Below, piece by piece: positions 6,540 to 15,827 of a DNA stretch of 29,943 bases. Origin of the DNA: CAZSWR01 sp964610885 (GTDB lineage: Bacteria > Bacteroidota > Ignavibacteria > Kapaibacteriales > UBA2268); the NCBI GenBank assembly GCA_964610885.1, contig CAZSWR010000039.1:1-29943 (forward strand), given 5' to 3'. The notes beneath the pieces are model-generated. The model ran no database searches. It was not told the origin of the DNA and worked only from the letters and a program-made list of their open reading frames with translations. The position numbers and the translations under genes are program-made. The first letter of the stretch is position 1. The number at the start of each line of letters is the position of its first letter.

Positions 6540-9500
6540 ATGAGCTTTATGAAATACTTAGCGATTTTGCTTCTCGCGGCCGTGTGCCTGAACGCACATC
6601 CCAAAAAGGAAAAAGCGCCAACAAAGTCCGCAGGCAAGGACTCGATGCTGGTTGAATCAAATTTTTCAGCTATGAAGTTGCGCGCAATCGGGCCGGCCAT
6701 CACTTCGGGCCGCATTTCGGACATCGCCGTGCATCCCGAAACCAATTCCACATTTTACGTAGCCGTATCGTCCGGCGGCGTCTGGAAAACGACTAACTCG
6801 GGCATTTCGTTCACTCCAATTTTCGATAATGAAAACTCATATTCCACCTCCTGCATCGTGATCGACGAGAAAAATCCCCATACGATTTGGCTGGGGACGG
6901 GCGAAAACAACAGCCAGCGCAGCGTCTCTTGGGGCGATGGCGTCTATCGCTCCACCGACGACGGAGCCTCGTGGAAGCGAATGGGACTGGAGAAATCCGA
7001 GCATATTGGGAAAATCGTTATCGATCCGCGCAATTCGAACGTGGTCTGGGTGGCTGCCCAAGGCCCGCTCTGGTCCGATGGCGGCGACCGCGGTCTATAT
7101 AAAACCACAAACGGAGGCGAATCTTGGGAACTTGTTCTCTCCATAAGCCCGATGACCGGCGTAACCGACGTCGCGCTCGACCCGCGTAACCCCGACGTGG
7201 CCTATGCTGCCTCGTACCAACGCCGACGCCACGTGTGGGCGCTCATTAACGGCGGGCCGGAAAGCGCAATACACAAAACCACAGACGGCGGGAAAACTTG
7301 GACTAAGCTGGACCGGGGACTGCCGACCTCGGACTTGGGAAAAATCGGACTGGCTGTGGCTCCGGCCAATCCTGATATAATTTATGCTACAATCGAAGCG
7401 TCGGGCAGCATGGGCGGCACTTTCCGCTCCACCAATTGCGGAGCCTCGTGGGAGCGGCGAAACGCTTGGGTGTCCGGTTCGGCCCAATACTATCAAGAAA
7501 TCATCTGCGACCCGCACAACGCCGATTGCTTCTATGCCGTCGATACGTATTTGCAGTACTCGCAAGACGGCGGGAAAACTATGCGTAACGTCAGCAACAG
7601 GTACCGCCACGTGGACGACCATGCCGTTTGGATCGACCCGAAAAATTCATTGCATATAATGATCGGCGGCGACGGCGGGCTGTACGAATCCTTCGACCGT
7701 GGCGAAAAATTCTGCTTCTTCGATAATCTGCCCGTTACGCAATTCTATAGGATCGCTACGGACAACGCCGAACCCTTCTACAACGTCTATGGCGGCACCC
7801 AGGACAATGCAACATGGGGCGGGCCTTCGCAAACGGCCAATTCCGGGGGCATAACAAACGAAGATTGGTTCACAGTGGTCGGCGGAGATGGCTACGAACC
7901 GCAAATCGACCCGAAAGACCCCAACATCGTCTATGGCCAATGGCAATACGGAAACGTGGTTAGGTACGACCGGCGCAGCGGCGAATCGTTCTACATACAA
8001 CCCCAACCCAAGAAAGGCGAAACCTTGCGTTGGAATTGGGACACTCCGCTGCTGATCAGCCCGCACTCGCACACACGGCTGTATATTGCCGCCAACAAGG
8101 TGTTCCGATCGGAAGACCGCGGCCAGTCTTGGCAGGAAATCAGCCCCGACCTGACCCGCCAGATCGACCGCAACAAGCTGCCGATGATGGGCAAGGTGTG
8201 GGGCGCCGACGCTGTCGCCAAAAATGCCTCCACTTCGTTCTACGGGAATATTATCTCGATCACCGAATCGCCGATCAAGGAAGGCCTGCTCTACGTCGGA
8301 ACGGACGACGGGCTGATCCAATACACCGAAGACGGCGGCGCAAATTGGAAACGAGCCGAACGCTTCGCAGAAGTGCCCGAAACCACATATTGCAGCGATG
8401 TTTTTTGCTCACAGCACGACCCGAAGGTCGTCTATGCGGCATTCAACAATCACAAGAACGGAGACTTCCGCCCATATTTGGTGAAATCCATTGATGGTGG
8501 CGCCACTTGGCGATCGATCTCGTCGAACCTGCCGGACAACGGCCCTGTTTGGACAGTCGCCGAAGACTTTGCCGATCCGAATTTGCTCTTCGTCGGTACC
8601 GAGTATGGGCTATTCTTCTCAAATAATGGCGGAGAGAAATGGCTCCAACTGAAAAACGGGCTGCCGACCATCGCCGTCCGCGATTTAGACATACAGAAGC
8701 GCGAATCCGACCTCGTCGTCGGCACGTTCGGCCGAGGGATTTATATTCTCGACAATTACTCGCCTCTCCGACTGGCAAAGAGCGAGAAGCTCTCAAACTC
8801 GCCGGCAATACTTTTCCCGGTGAAAAATGCCTTGCTATACAACCAAGACGACTCGCGAGCCAAGACCGACAAAGGCGAGAATTTCTTCAGGATAAAGAAT
8901 CCCGATTTCGGGGCTGTTTTCACCTATTTTGTGAAAGATAAGATTCAAACTCTTCGCGAGAAACGGCGCGAAGAAGAGAGAAATGCCGAATCTGGCGCGC
9001 CCAAGATCGACTTCGCCGAATTGGACAAAGAGCGCCGAGAAAAGCCGCCTTTCCTGCTTTTCACCATCGCCGACGAATTCGGACGCACTGTGAGGAAGCT
9101 GACACGGGACTACTCGGAGGGAATGGGGCGAATCGTTTGGGACCTGCGCTATGCGTCGGACGAGCCTGTGAGCGCGGAAACAAACCCGAATCATCATTCC
9201 GGGTACTTGGTCATGCCGGGCAAATACAAAGTTAGCATGTTCAAATGCTCCGGCAGCGAGATTGCCCAGCTTGGCGAAACGCAGGATTTCACTGTTACGA
9301 AGCTGAACAATTCGACACTTCCGCCCGCAGACGCGAAGGAACTCGACGACTTCCGCCGTAAGGTTTCGCGCATACAGGGCGCCCTCGATGGCACTCGGAA
9401 AGCAGTGCGCAAGACCGAAGAGAAACTGCAAGCCGCCGAAAAGGCCGTCCTGGCCAGTTCCGTCCCGAACAATGCACTGATCGGCAAGATTCGCCAATCG

Positions 9501-9806
9501 ATGGAAGAATTGAAAGATTTGCTATACAAAATCGATGGCAACCAGACACTTACGAAATACAACGAAAACCAGTCCCCATCGATAAATGACAGGATTGATT
9601 ATATCGTTTGGGGCATCTGGCAAACTTCGTCGCCCATTTCGGAGACGCAAAAAATGTCTTACCGAATTGCATCCGAAGAGCTGTCGGGCGTGTTGAAGGA
9701 TCTGAAGAGAATCGTCAATACCGAGCTGGATGCCTACGAGAAAGAAATCCGTGGCTCCGGCGCCCCGCTGTTCGAGGACGGGATTCCTGGATGGATACCC
9801 GAATAA
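6540..9806 (+). CDS. Large Asp-box (BNR) beta-propeller protein, sortilin/VPS10-like
   Basis: An exported 1088-residue protein. It starts with a signal peptide (MKYLAILLLAAVCLNAHP from the second methionine, residue 4). From about residue 70 to 720 it carries repeated Asp boxes of the form S/T-x-D/N-x-G-x-x-W, including TTNSGISF, STDDGASW (about 138), TTNGGESW, TTDGGKTW, STNCGASW, SQDGGKTM, SEDRGQSW, TEDGGANW, SIDGGATW and SNNGGEKW (about 694). Such repeats build the ten-bladed propeller of the VPS10/sortilin fold and related BNR proteins. The C-terminal third is a different, charged domain with a helical, coiled-coil-like stretch (about 930-990). No catalytic residues of a sialidase or other hydrolase are evident, so the common label 'glycosyl hydrolase' would be overcalling. 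GGGAG (6528-6532) precedes ATG 6540; ATG 6549 is also possible. It is monocistronic. Confidence 0.85.
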   Translation: MSFMKYLAILLLAAVCLNAHPKKEKAPTKSAGKDSMLVESNFSAMKLRAIGPAITSGRISDIAVHPETNSTFYVAVSSGGVWKTTNSGISFTPIFDNENSYSTSCIVIDEKNPHTIWLGTGENNSQRSVSWGDGVYRSTDDGASWKRMGLEKSEHIGKIVIDPRNSNVVWVAAQGPLWSDGGDRGLYKTTNGGESWELVLSISPMTGVTDVALDPRNPDVAYAASYQRRRHVWALINGGPESAIHKTTDGGKTWTKLDRGLPTSDLGKIGLAVAPANPDIIYATIEASGSMGGTFRSTNCGASWERRNAWVSGSAQYYQEIICDPHNADCFYAVDTYLQYSQDGGKTMRNVSNRYRHVDDHAVWIDPKNSLHIMIGGDGGLYESFDRGEKFCFFDNLPVTQFYRIATDNAEPFYNVYGGTQDNATWGGPSQTANSGGITNEDWFTVVGGDGYEPQIDPKDPNIVYGQWQYGNVVRYDRRSGESFYIQPQPKKGETLRWNWDTPLLISPHSHTRLYIAANKVFRSEDRGQSWQEISPDLTRQIDRNKLPMMGKVWGADAVAKNASTSFYGNIISITESPIKEGLLYVGTDDGLIQYTEDGGANWKRAERFAEVPETTYCSDVFCSQHDPKVVYAAFNNHKNGDFRPYLVKSIDGGATWRSISSNLPDNGPVWTVAEDFADPNLLFVGTEYGLFFSNNGGEKWLQLKNGLPTIAVRDLDIQKRESDLVVGTFGRGIYILDNYSPLRLAKSEKLSNSPAILFPVKNALLYNQDDSRAKTDKGENFFRIKNPDFGAVFTYFVKDKIQTLREKRREEERNAESGAPKIDFAELDKERREKPPFLLFTIADEFGRTVRKLTRDYSEGMGRIVWDLRYASDEPVSAETNPNHHSGYLVMPGKYKVSMFKCSGSEIAQLGETQDFTVTKLNNSTLPPADAKELDDFRRKVSRIQGALDGTRKAVRKTEEKLQAAEKAVLASSVPNNALIGKIRQSMEELKDLLYKIDGNQTLTKYNENQSPSINDRIDYIVWGIWQTSSPISETQKMSYRIASEELSGVLKDLKRIVNTELDAYEKEIRGSGAPLFEDGIPGWIPE

Positions 9807-9843
9807 CAAACTGGAAATAGTGTGTGGGGGGGGAATTGCATTC

Positions 9844-9912
9844 ATCGCAGTAAGTCTTTGAAATATCAACAAATCCCCCAACTCCCTTTACCAAAGGGGC
9901 TAAAGAATAATG
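9844..9912 (-). repeat. Dispersed repeat C, partial copy 3
   Basis: The reverse complement aligns with the second half of copy 1 (5519-5580): TTTAGCCCC, the GGGGGATTTG block, then ATATTTCAA and GACTTAC. The hairpin half of the repeat is missing. Confidence 0.6.
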
Positions 9913-9919
9913 TGTCCAT

Positions 9920-9977
9920 AACGAAAGGATTTTTCTTTTCGTAACAATACAAAATGTGAGGGCGAGGTTACCTCGCC
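9920..9977. other. Two small hairpins downstream of the propeller gene
   Basis: An ACGAAA/TTTCGT stem lies at about 9920-9942, and GGCGAGGT-T-ACCTCGCC at 9961-9977 has perfect eight-base arms. Both are in the repeat-rich spacer between the convergent propeller and adenine deaminase genes. They may end transcription from either side. Confidence 0.35.
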
Positions 9978-10047
9978 TCTACTTCTGGCAATACCATGAT
10001 TCTTAAGTAGTTAATCAGGTCAAAGATGTACTCATACATCAGGGGAT

Positions 10048-10117
10048 ACTTCGGCAAGCTCAGTAACCGCACTTCGATAAACTTTAGTGACCGCACTTCG
10101 GCAAGCTCAGTAACCGC
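10048..10117 (+). repeat. Three tandem 23-24 bp repeats
   Basis: Units at 10048-10070 and 10095-10117 are identical (ACTTCGGCAAGC... ending CAGTAACCGC). The middle unit, 10071-10094, is a diverged copy with one extra base. They are followed by a TGAGTGG/CCACTCA hairpin. Non-coding. Confidence 0.65.
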
Positions 10118-10294
10118 GGAAGTGAGTGGTTGCATTACCCACTCAATATAGCGATGAGCCAGAATAATTATATTACATTTAGTAGCATGGGCTGGGTCGC
10201 CTTGCCCCTACTACTACCTTGAAAAATTTCACCAGCAAGTTCCGAGAGTCCCCGACCGATGATGAAATGGATAAAGTCATGTGGTTGCGGCCAC

Positions 10295-11938
10295 CTATTT
10301 CTGCTCCGGTGCAAAGAGATCGATCAGCGAGAAGGTGCGTCCATCGAAAAGCCCTTTGTCGCTCAGTTTGATCTCCGGTATGACGAGCAGAGCCATGAAT
10401 GAGAGAGTCATAAACGGAGCCATCATTGGCGAACCGAGGGCGCGAGCTTTCTGTTCGATTTGGCTGTATTTGGCGGCCACTTCCTCGGCTGGAGCTGCGC
10501 TCATCAGTCCGGCCACGGGCAGCGCCAAACAATCCACCACAGAGCCGTCGGAAACGGCCATTCCGCCTCGGGCATCGATTACGGCATTCACGGCAGCCGC
10601 AAGCGAAACATCGTCCGCCGCGACTGCGATTATATTGTGCGAATCGTGGCCCACGCTGGAGGCAATGGCGCCGTGCTTTAGCCCGAAATTCTTGATAAAA
10701 CCGATTGCCGGCGCAACGTTTTCGTATCGGTTCACGACGCACATTTTCAGTATATCCCGTCCTGTGTCCGATACAGTATTTCCTTCTATGACAAATGCTT
10801 CTTCGATGGTTTCAGTCGTCAGCAGTTCGCCCTCGATTGCATTAATCACACGAATGAACTTGCCGCGTGGCGGGCAGGCGAAATCAGCAATTGATTTCCT
10901 TTCGGCTTTGAAATTGTTAATTGGTTCAGTCTCGATGCTTTTAATGGTAGTTTTCCCGTGTTCGGCGACTTTCCTGCCATTTATGAACGTTTGTTTTATT
11001 TGGAAGTCTTTCGGATTGTCGATTATGATAAAATCGGCAGGGTCGCCTTCGCGAAGCATTCCGACCTCGAGGCCGTAGTGGGCGATTGGATTCGAGATGG
11101 CGGCGCGAAGCACGTCGAACAGGCCGAATCCGTCCGAAATTGCGCGCCGGACAAGTTCGTTGATGTGGCCGTGCTCCAGGCTGTCGGGGTGACGGTCGTC
11201 GCTGCAAAGCATCACGGACCGGGGATGGCTGGCGAGTAGCGGTTTCAGCGCTTCGTAGTTTTTCGCGGCGGAGCCTTCGCGAATAAGGATTTTCATTCCG
11301 GCAGTGATTTTTTCGCTTGCCTCGGCGATATTCGTGCATTCGTGGTCGGTCGAGATCCCGCTGGAGGCATATTTCCTCAGGCTGTCTCCGCCAAGGCCCG
11401 GGGCATGGCCGTCTATTGGTATGCCGAGCGAGCGAGCGGCTTCGAGCTTGGCCATAACGTCCGGGAAATCGAACAAGACACCCGGGAAATTCATCATTTC
11501 GCTGAGGTACTTCAGCCCCAACTCCCCGACGAGCGGGCGCACCGAATCCGCGCCGAGGCTTGCGCCGGAGGTCTCGAAAGCGGTGGCCGGCACGCACGAA
11601 GGCATTCCGAAAAAGAATTTGAAATTGACGCGGCGGCCGTTTTCGACCATAAACCGAACGCCCTGCTCGCCGAGGACGTTTGCAATTTCGTGCGGGTCGC
11701 TGACGGTGGCCACGGTGCCGTGGGCGGTCGCCAGCCGAGCGAACTCGCTCGGTACGAGCATCGAGCTTTCGATATGTATGTGCGAATCGACGAAGCCGGG
11801 CAGAATGTAGTCCTGCGAGTGCGCAGAGGCAATCTTCTCAATTTTTTGAATAATGCCGTCCCCGACCGTGATTCGAGCCGGATAGATCGACTCTGTATGA
11901 ATATCTATAAGATTCGCTTCCACCTGAAAATCAGTCAT
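10295..11938 (-). CDS. ade: Adenine deaminase
   Basis: Cytoplasmic metal-dependent amidohydrolase that converts adenine to hypoxanthine and ammonia in purine salvage. The 547-residue product has the family landmarks in order: the metal-binding HxH in GFVDSHIHIESS (about 50), SDPHEIANVLG (about 80), DGHAPG (about 175), the Cys/Ser-Asp-Asp signature CSDDRHPD (about 245), and the C-terminal ade domain with VGHDSHNI (about 440) and DARGGMAVSDG. The frame is open to 11998, but ATG 11938 has GGGGAG seven bases upstream and begins at the conserved part of the protein, so it is preferred. It is a single-gene unit convergent with the propeller gene and divergent from the HDOD operon; no purine transporter is adjacent. 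Confidence 0.93.
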   Translation of the reverse strand: MTDFQVEANLIDIHTESIYPARITVGDGIIQKIEKIASAHSQDYILPGFVDSHIHIESSMLVPSEFARLATAHGTVATVSDPHEIANVLGEQGVRFMVENGRRVNFKFFFGMPSCVPATAFETSGASLGADSVRPLVGELGLKYLSEMMNFPGVLFDFPDVMAKLEAARSLGIPIDGHAPGLGGDSLRKYASSGISTDHECTNIAEASEKITAGMKILIREGSAAKNYEALKPLLASHPRSVMLCSDDRHPDSLEHGHINELVRRAISDGFGLFDVLRAAISNPIAHYGLEVGMLREGDPADFIIIDNPKDFQIKQTFINGRKVAEHGKTTIKSIETEPINNFKAERKSIADFACPPRGKFIRVINAIEGELLTTETIEEAFVIEGNTVSDTGRDILKMCVVNRYENVAPAIGFIKNFGLKHGAIASSVGHDSHNIIAVAADDVSLAAAVNAVIDARGGMAVSDGSVVDCLALPVAGLMSAAPAEEVAAKYSQIEQKARALGSPMMAPFMTLSFMALLVIPEIKLSDKGLFDGRTFSLIDLFAPEQK

Positions 11939-12034
11939 TTTTTTGCTCCCCAGAATGAATATTTCAAACATTAAAAGACGAGTTTTGCGGTTTTTCATTT
12001 GCTGACCGGAGCGGGTGGCGGTGAAATAAGTAGG

Positions 12035-12240
12035 GGTTCAAAATTTTGAACCACTACATTTATTTTCTTTTGCTGCCCGTTAATAATTATTATCAAATGT
12101 ACATAGTTGGGCATAATGATTGATTTCGGTTAATGGAAAATGAACTGGGGTATCCTCATTCAATAATTTCACCACCGACATCCAAACTCATTTGTTGATG
12201 TTGGGGTTCAAGATTTGTACGGGTTCAAAATTTTGAACCC
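12035..12240. repeat. Two perfect palindromes in the spacer upstream of ade and the HDOD operon
   Basis: GGTTCAAAATTTTGAACC occurs at 12035-12052 and in a 20-base version (with an extra G and C) at 12221-12240. A half copy (GGGGTTCAAGATTTG) lies at 12203-12217. The flanks GTAGG and CCACTAC / CCCTAC are also alike, so these are copies of one small element rather than chance palindromes. The rest of 11939-12588 is very AT-rich and holds no gene I can support; promoters of both divergent units must lie here. Confidence 0.65.
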
Positions 12241-12588
12241 CTACTTCTGGCCGCGCTCATCCTTTGGTTCTATTGTGGAGACGCGACAAAGAATACTGAA
12301 TATGCTGCAAAGACACCCAAAGCCGTGCGCTTACTCTTGAATTAAAATTACTTGGAAATTGAATATATGTATTGTTGTATCGAATACTTGCTTATGATAT
12401 TTGTTATATACTTATTATTCAATATGATAAAAGAATTGTAATTGCTAATAACAATGAATATTATCCTTGATTAATTAACACAAAAAAATTGGTACGTTTT
12501 TTTCTAAGGACTGTATGTGAATGTTGCGCGCCAGCAATTAAAATGGCATTTGGAATGCGGCGGGCGCAAGTAAGTTGAAAGAATTATT

Positions 12589-12918
12589 ATGGCAAAATTT
12601 ATTAATATAGACGACCTCGAAGAGGGGATGCACCTCGCTGAGCCGATTGTTAACAACTTCGGCCAGATACTCCTGCCGTCAGGGGTGTGCATCAAGGACA
12701 GCCACAAGAAACTGCTTCGGACCTGGAATGTCCGAGTGGTGGCAATCAGAACAGAAGGCGACGGCAATGCAGCTAATTATAGCGACGAATTGAAGGCAGC
12801 GGCCAGGGAAAGAGCTTCCAAACGCTTCCTTTGGACTGCTAGAAGCAATTTCGAATCCGACCTTTTCAATATAGCGGTACTACAGTTATGCAAGACAATG
12901 TCCAAACACAAAGGTTAA
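12589..12918 (+). CDS. Small DUF3391-like protein, first gene of the HDOD/kinase operon
   Basis: The 109-residue cytoplasmic protein's first 55 residues (INIDDLEEGMHLAEPIVNNF, then ILLPSGVCIKDSHKKLLRTW) match the pattern of the small N-terminal domain found on many HD-GYP proteins (DUF3391: a 'GM-L-x-D/E' turn, 'G-x-x-L-L-x-x-G' and 'LxxxgI'). Here it is a stand-alone protein. The C-terminal half is charged and helical with no known motif. Its last 31 bases overlap the start of the HDOD gene in another frame, implying coupled translation, so it may act as a detachable sensing or docking module of that protein. The family match rests on pattern only. Confidence 0.7.
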   Translation: MAKFINIDDLEEGMHLAEPIVNNFGQILLPSGVCIKDSHKKLLRTWNVRVVAIRTEGDGNAANYSDELKAAARERASKRFLWTARSNFESDLFNIAVLQLCKTMSKHKG

Positions 12919-13778
12919 TACAGTTGAAGATCCCACAGAATATAATTAGAAGTATTTCGGAATTCCCGACATTGCCGACGATCTATACGGAATTGACTAA
13001 TGTGATGGACAATCCTCGCTCGACCACGCTCGACGCTGCAAATATTATATGTAGAGACCAATCGTCGGTAACGAAAATCCTCAAGGCTGCAAACTCTTCA
13101 ATATATGGCTTTCGGGGCAAGATCGATACCGTCAGCCAAGCAATTTTCCACATCGGTTTCGACGAAGTGAAGAACTTGATTATTTCGCTTGCAATCATGG
13201 ATTTATTTAAAAAAACGAAAATAAACGAGTTCATCAATCCGGTTGACCTATGGAAACATTCGATTGCCGTCGGGGCAATCACCCGCATCATGGGCCGAGA
13301 GATGGGAATTCAGCGGCTGGAGAACTATTTCGTCGCGGGCGTGATCCACGACATCGGCAAATTGTTTTTCTTGCGATACTACCCGAACGAGTACTCCGAA
13401 GTGCTATCGTTGCTTCAGGAGAAGAATATTCCGATTCGCGATGCCGAATCCGAAGTCCTCGGCGTTACGCACCCAATCGTCGGAGGCCTTATCGCTTCGG
13501 CGTGGAAACTGCCGCCATCGATTGCGAATGCTATTTCGTACCACCATATCGGCACGGTGGAGGGCACTCAGGTCGATCCATTGGTCGGGTCGGTTCATTT
13601 GGCCAACATTATCGCCCGCGCGCTCGAGCTGGGTAATGCCGGCGACAATTTGGTCCCGCAACCCAATCCAATTGTGGTCGAATCTATGAAATTCGAAGAC
13701 AACTTCCTATCAGGAAAGATTTACGACAGAGCATTACTTGACTACGAAGAATCAGTATCATTATTTCTTTTGAACTAA
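12888..13778 (+). CDS. HDOD domain signalling protein
   Basis: The 296-residue cytoplasmic protein consists essentially of one HDOD domain (about 15-230), a regulatory relative of the HD phosphohydrolases. Visible landmarks are the opening LPTIYTELTNVMDNPRST, the V-T-K-I-L-K-A-A-N-S block, an intact H154-D155 in VIHDIGKLFF, EVLGVTHPIVGGLIASAW with the LP turn, and AISYHH near 217. Many HDOD proteins have lost the metal site; this one keeps the HD pair, so weak hydrolase activity cannot be excluded. It overlaps the preceding small gene and is followed after 12 bases by a histidine kinase, which suggests one signalling complex. HDOD proteins elsewhere act in two-component and second-messenger pathways; the exact role here is unknown. 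Confidence 0.88.
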   Translation: MQDNVQTQRLIQLKIPQNIIRSISEFPTLPTIYTELTNVMDNPRSTTLDAANIICRDQSSVTKILKAANSSIYGFRGKIDTVSQAIFHIGFDEVKNLIISLAIMDLFKKTKINEFINPVDLWKHSIAVGAITRIMGREMGIQRLENYFVAGVIHDIGKLFFLRYYPNEYSEVLSLLQEKNIPIRDAESEVLGVTHPIVGGLIASAWKLPPSIANAISYHHIGTVEGTQVDPLVGSVHLANIIARALELGNAGDNLVPQPNPIVVESMKFEDNFLSGKIYDRALLDYEESVSLFLLN

Positions 13779-13790
13779 TTGTTAAAAACG

Positions 13791-15545
13791 ATGGAAAACA
13801 CCATACTTGAACGGAAAACCACATTGACGGCAAACGATTTCGCCGGATTGGTCAATGAATACTACTCGCAAATCCGCAACGAAGACTCGCCACAAGCAAT
13901 AATCAATGCGGGATTGAAGGTATTCAACAGCATTCCATTTTCGATAGCAGCCTCGCTTTTCTTGCTGAACGAGGACACTTACGAATTTGATTATCGCGCC
14001 ACCGTTCCGTTCGAATCGAAAGAGACAAACGTCAAACTGTTTTCCTATTTGGTGGACAATGGTTCCATTGGTTCATCTATCGAATCCGGTACAACATTTT
14101 TTTATCACAAAAATGGGAACGTACGCTCCACTCATTCCAGCTTGATAATGCCACTGATCACGACGAACAACATCATCGGATTGGTTGTGGTGGTGCTTTC
14201 GGACCTGCCCGAGAGAATCGATGAGAAAATTGTCCGAGCGCTACAGCTATTCTCCGGTATGTTTGCCGCAAATATCTATTCCGTGCAATTGCTCAAAGAG
14301 CTTGACCGGACCAGAAGCCTGCTCGAGCAGAAAGTGGCCGCACGGACTATGTCGCTCACCCAGTCGCGCCGCGAATTGCAGTTGATTGTGGATTCGGTGC
14401 AGGCGGGCATATTCGTTATCGATACGGAAACGAATTCCATCGTCAATACGAACCATATTGCCGAATTTATGAGCGGGCTGCTCCAAGAGCAACTGATCGG
14501 CCAGGACGCATCGAAATTCTTCCTATCGCCGAACGACGAGGTACAGGATTTCGACAATAGCGTGAAGTTCTCGCGGAATTTCGAATCGGTTTTCGTGAAC
14601 GTCAAGGGCGAACGAATCCCGATCCTGCGAACTTTTTCCATTATCACAATCGGCGGCCAAAGAGTGCGCCTCGAGAGTTTCTTCGACATCACCGAACGCA
14701 AAAATGCCGAAAATGCGCTGCTTCGGATCAACGAAGAGCTGGACCTGAAGGTCCAAGAAAAAACCGAGGAACTGCAATTGCTCGTTCACAAACTGAAATC
14801 GGAAATCGCCGAGCGCTACCGCGCCGAAATCGAGATCAGGAAAATGCTCGAAAAGGAACAAGAGCTGAACGAACTCAAGTCGCGATTCGTATCGATGGTC
14901 TCCCACGAGTTCCGCACTCCTCTGACGATTATCAGCTCGTCGGCGCAAATTCTGCACCGATACATCGACCGGCTGACGTTCGAGAACAAAACAGAAAACC
15001 TGCTGCGCATACTCAAGACTGTCGATTACATGAAGGATCTGCTCGAAAACGTGCTATTCATTGGGAAAACCGATTCGCAAGCCGTTTCATTTTCGCCCAA
15101 GGTCGTCGATTTGGTGCAACTTTCGAAATCGATTGTGGACGAATACATTATGACGATGGACTTCAAACGCGAGATAACGAGCGAGTTTTCGGTTAATGAA
15201 CCCATGGCCAGCATCGACGAAAACCTGCTGCGCCACATTCTGATCAACCTGCTTTCGAACGCCGTCAAATATTCGCCGGACGATACGTTTGTGCATTTTT
15301 CGGTCGAGCAAACCGAGACAGAGACTGCGTTCATCGTAACCGACCACGGCATTGGCATCCCCGAGGACGAGCAAGAGCAAATATTTGACGTCTTCCATCG
15401 TGCAAGGAATGTAGGGACCGTTTCCGGCACCGGATTGGGAATGGCCATCGTGATGCGAAGCGTCGATATGCACGGCGGACGGATCGAACTTTCGAGCAAA
15501 GTGGGCGTGGGCAGCACTTTCAAGGTGTTCCTGCCCATCAGGTAG
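13791..15545 (+). CDS. Soluble sensor histidine kinase (GAF-like, PAS, HisKA, HATPase_c)
   Basis: The 584-residue kinase has no membrane segment, so it is probably cytoplasmic. An N-terminal GAF-like sensor (about 20-170) is followed by a coiled coil, a PAS domain (about 190-305, beginning LIVDSVQAGIFVIDTE), a second coiled coil (310-360), and the kinase core. The phosphoacceptor is H372 in MVSHEFRTPLT. The ATP site has the N box around N490 (NLLSNAVKYSP), G1 at D518 (DHGIGIP) and G2 GTGLGMAIV (about 541). The frame is open from TTG 13779, but ATG 13791 is the more usual start. It is the third gene of the operon that starts at 12589. No receiver domain is attached; the receiver-kinase hybrid at 16017 is the nearest possible partner. 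Confidence 0.92.
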   Translation: MENTILERKTTLTANDFAGLVNEYYSQIRNEDSPQAIINAGLKVFNSIPFSIAASLFLLNEDTYEFDYRATVPFESKETNVKLFSYLVDNGSIGSSIESGTTFFYHKNGNVRSTHSSLIMPLITTNNIIGLVVVVLSDLPERIDEKIVRALQLFSGMFAANIYSVQLLKELDRTRSLLEQKVAARTMSLTQSRRELQLIVDSVQAGIFVIDTETNSIVNTNHIAEFMSGLLQEQLIGQDASKFFLSPNDEVQDFDNSVKFSRNFESVFVNVKGERIPILRTFSIITIGGQRVRLESFFDITERKNAENALLRINEELDLKVQEKTEELQLLVHKLKSEIAERYRAEIEIRKMLEKEQELNELKSRFVSMVSHEFRTPLTIISSSAQILHRYIDRLTFENKTENLLRILKTVDYMKDLLENVLFIGKTDSQAVSFSPKVVDLVQLSKSIVDEYIMTMDFKREITSEFSVNEPMASIDENLLRHILINLLSNAVKYSPDDTFVHFSVEQTETETAFIVTDHGIGIPEDEQEQIFDVFHRARNVGTVSGTGLGMAIVMRSVDMHGGRIELSSKVGVGSTFKVFLPIR

Positions 15546-15662
15546 GCCGCGAGTAACTGAATGACTGGATCCAATGGGCAAAGAAATGAGTTAAGGAATG
15601 AAAAAGTGGTTCTATATCGTTTTAGGTGTGAAGTTATTTGAATTATAAAACCTCCCCTTTTG

Positions 15663-15793
15663 GGGGCTGTCTCAAAAGTCCGAAAAACTGTTTTTGGTCA
15701 TGTTGAACGAAGTGAAACATCCATTATTAGCAAGGACTTATGAATGGCATGGATTCTTCACTTCGTTCAGAATGACACTTATGAGACAGCCCC
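15663..15793 (+). mobile_element. MITE-like element A, copy 2 (131 bp)
   Basis: This is a same-length, same-orientation copy of 265-395. Terminal inverted repeats here are GGGGCTGTCTCAAAAGT and, on the other strand at the right end, GGGGCTGTCTCATAAGT, which differ at one base. The inner arms GAACGAAGTGAA and TTCACTTCGTTC are perfect complements. It sits in the spacer between the two kinase genes. No target-site duplication is evident. Confidence 0.8.
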
Positions 15794-15827
15794 AAAGAAA
15801 TCCTTTGCGTAGCAATGGGTTTCTGGG
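15791..15827. other. Palindromic hairpin adjoining MITE A copy 2
   Basis: CCC-GAAATCC-TTTGC-GTA-GCAA-GGGTTTC-GGG forms a long imperfect stem with a TTGCGTAGCAA core, like the small palindromes at 20431-20728. It shares its first bases with the end of the MITE. The rest of 15828-16016 is plain AT-rich spacer, with no other feature seen. Confidence 0.4.

Noticed and set aside
7647..8321. 224-residue minus-strand frame, and similar frames elsewhere in 6800-9500
   Set aside because: Antisense to the propeller gene, which is a single long frame with regular Asp boxes.
6540..9806. Calling the propeller protein a sialidase or glycosyl hydrolase
   Set aside because: Asp boxes are structural; the arginine triad and other catalytic residues of sialidases are not evident.
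11342..11974. 210-residue plus-strand frame
   Set aside because: Antisense to adenine deaminase, which has all its family motifs.
13779..13790. TTG start for the GAF/PAS kinase
   Set aside because: An ATG four codons on is in frame and gives the same domains; no ribosome-binding site favours the TTG.
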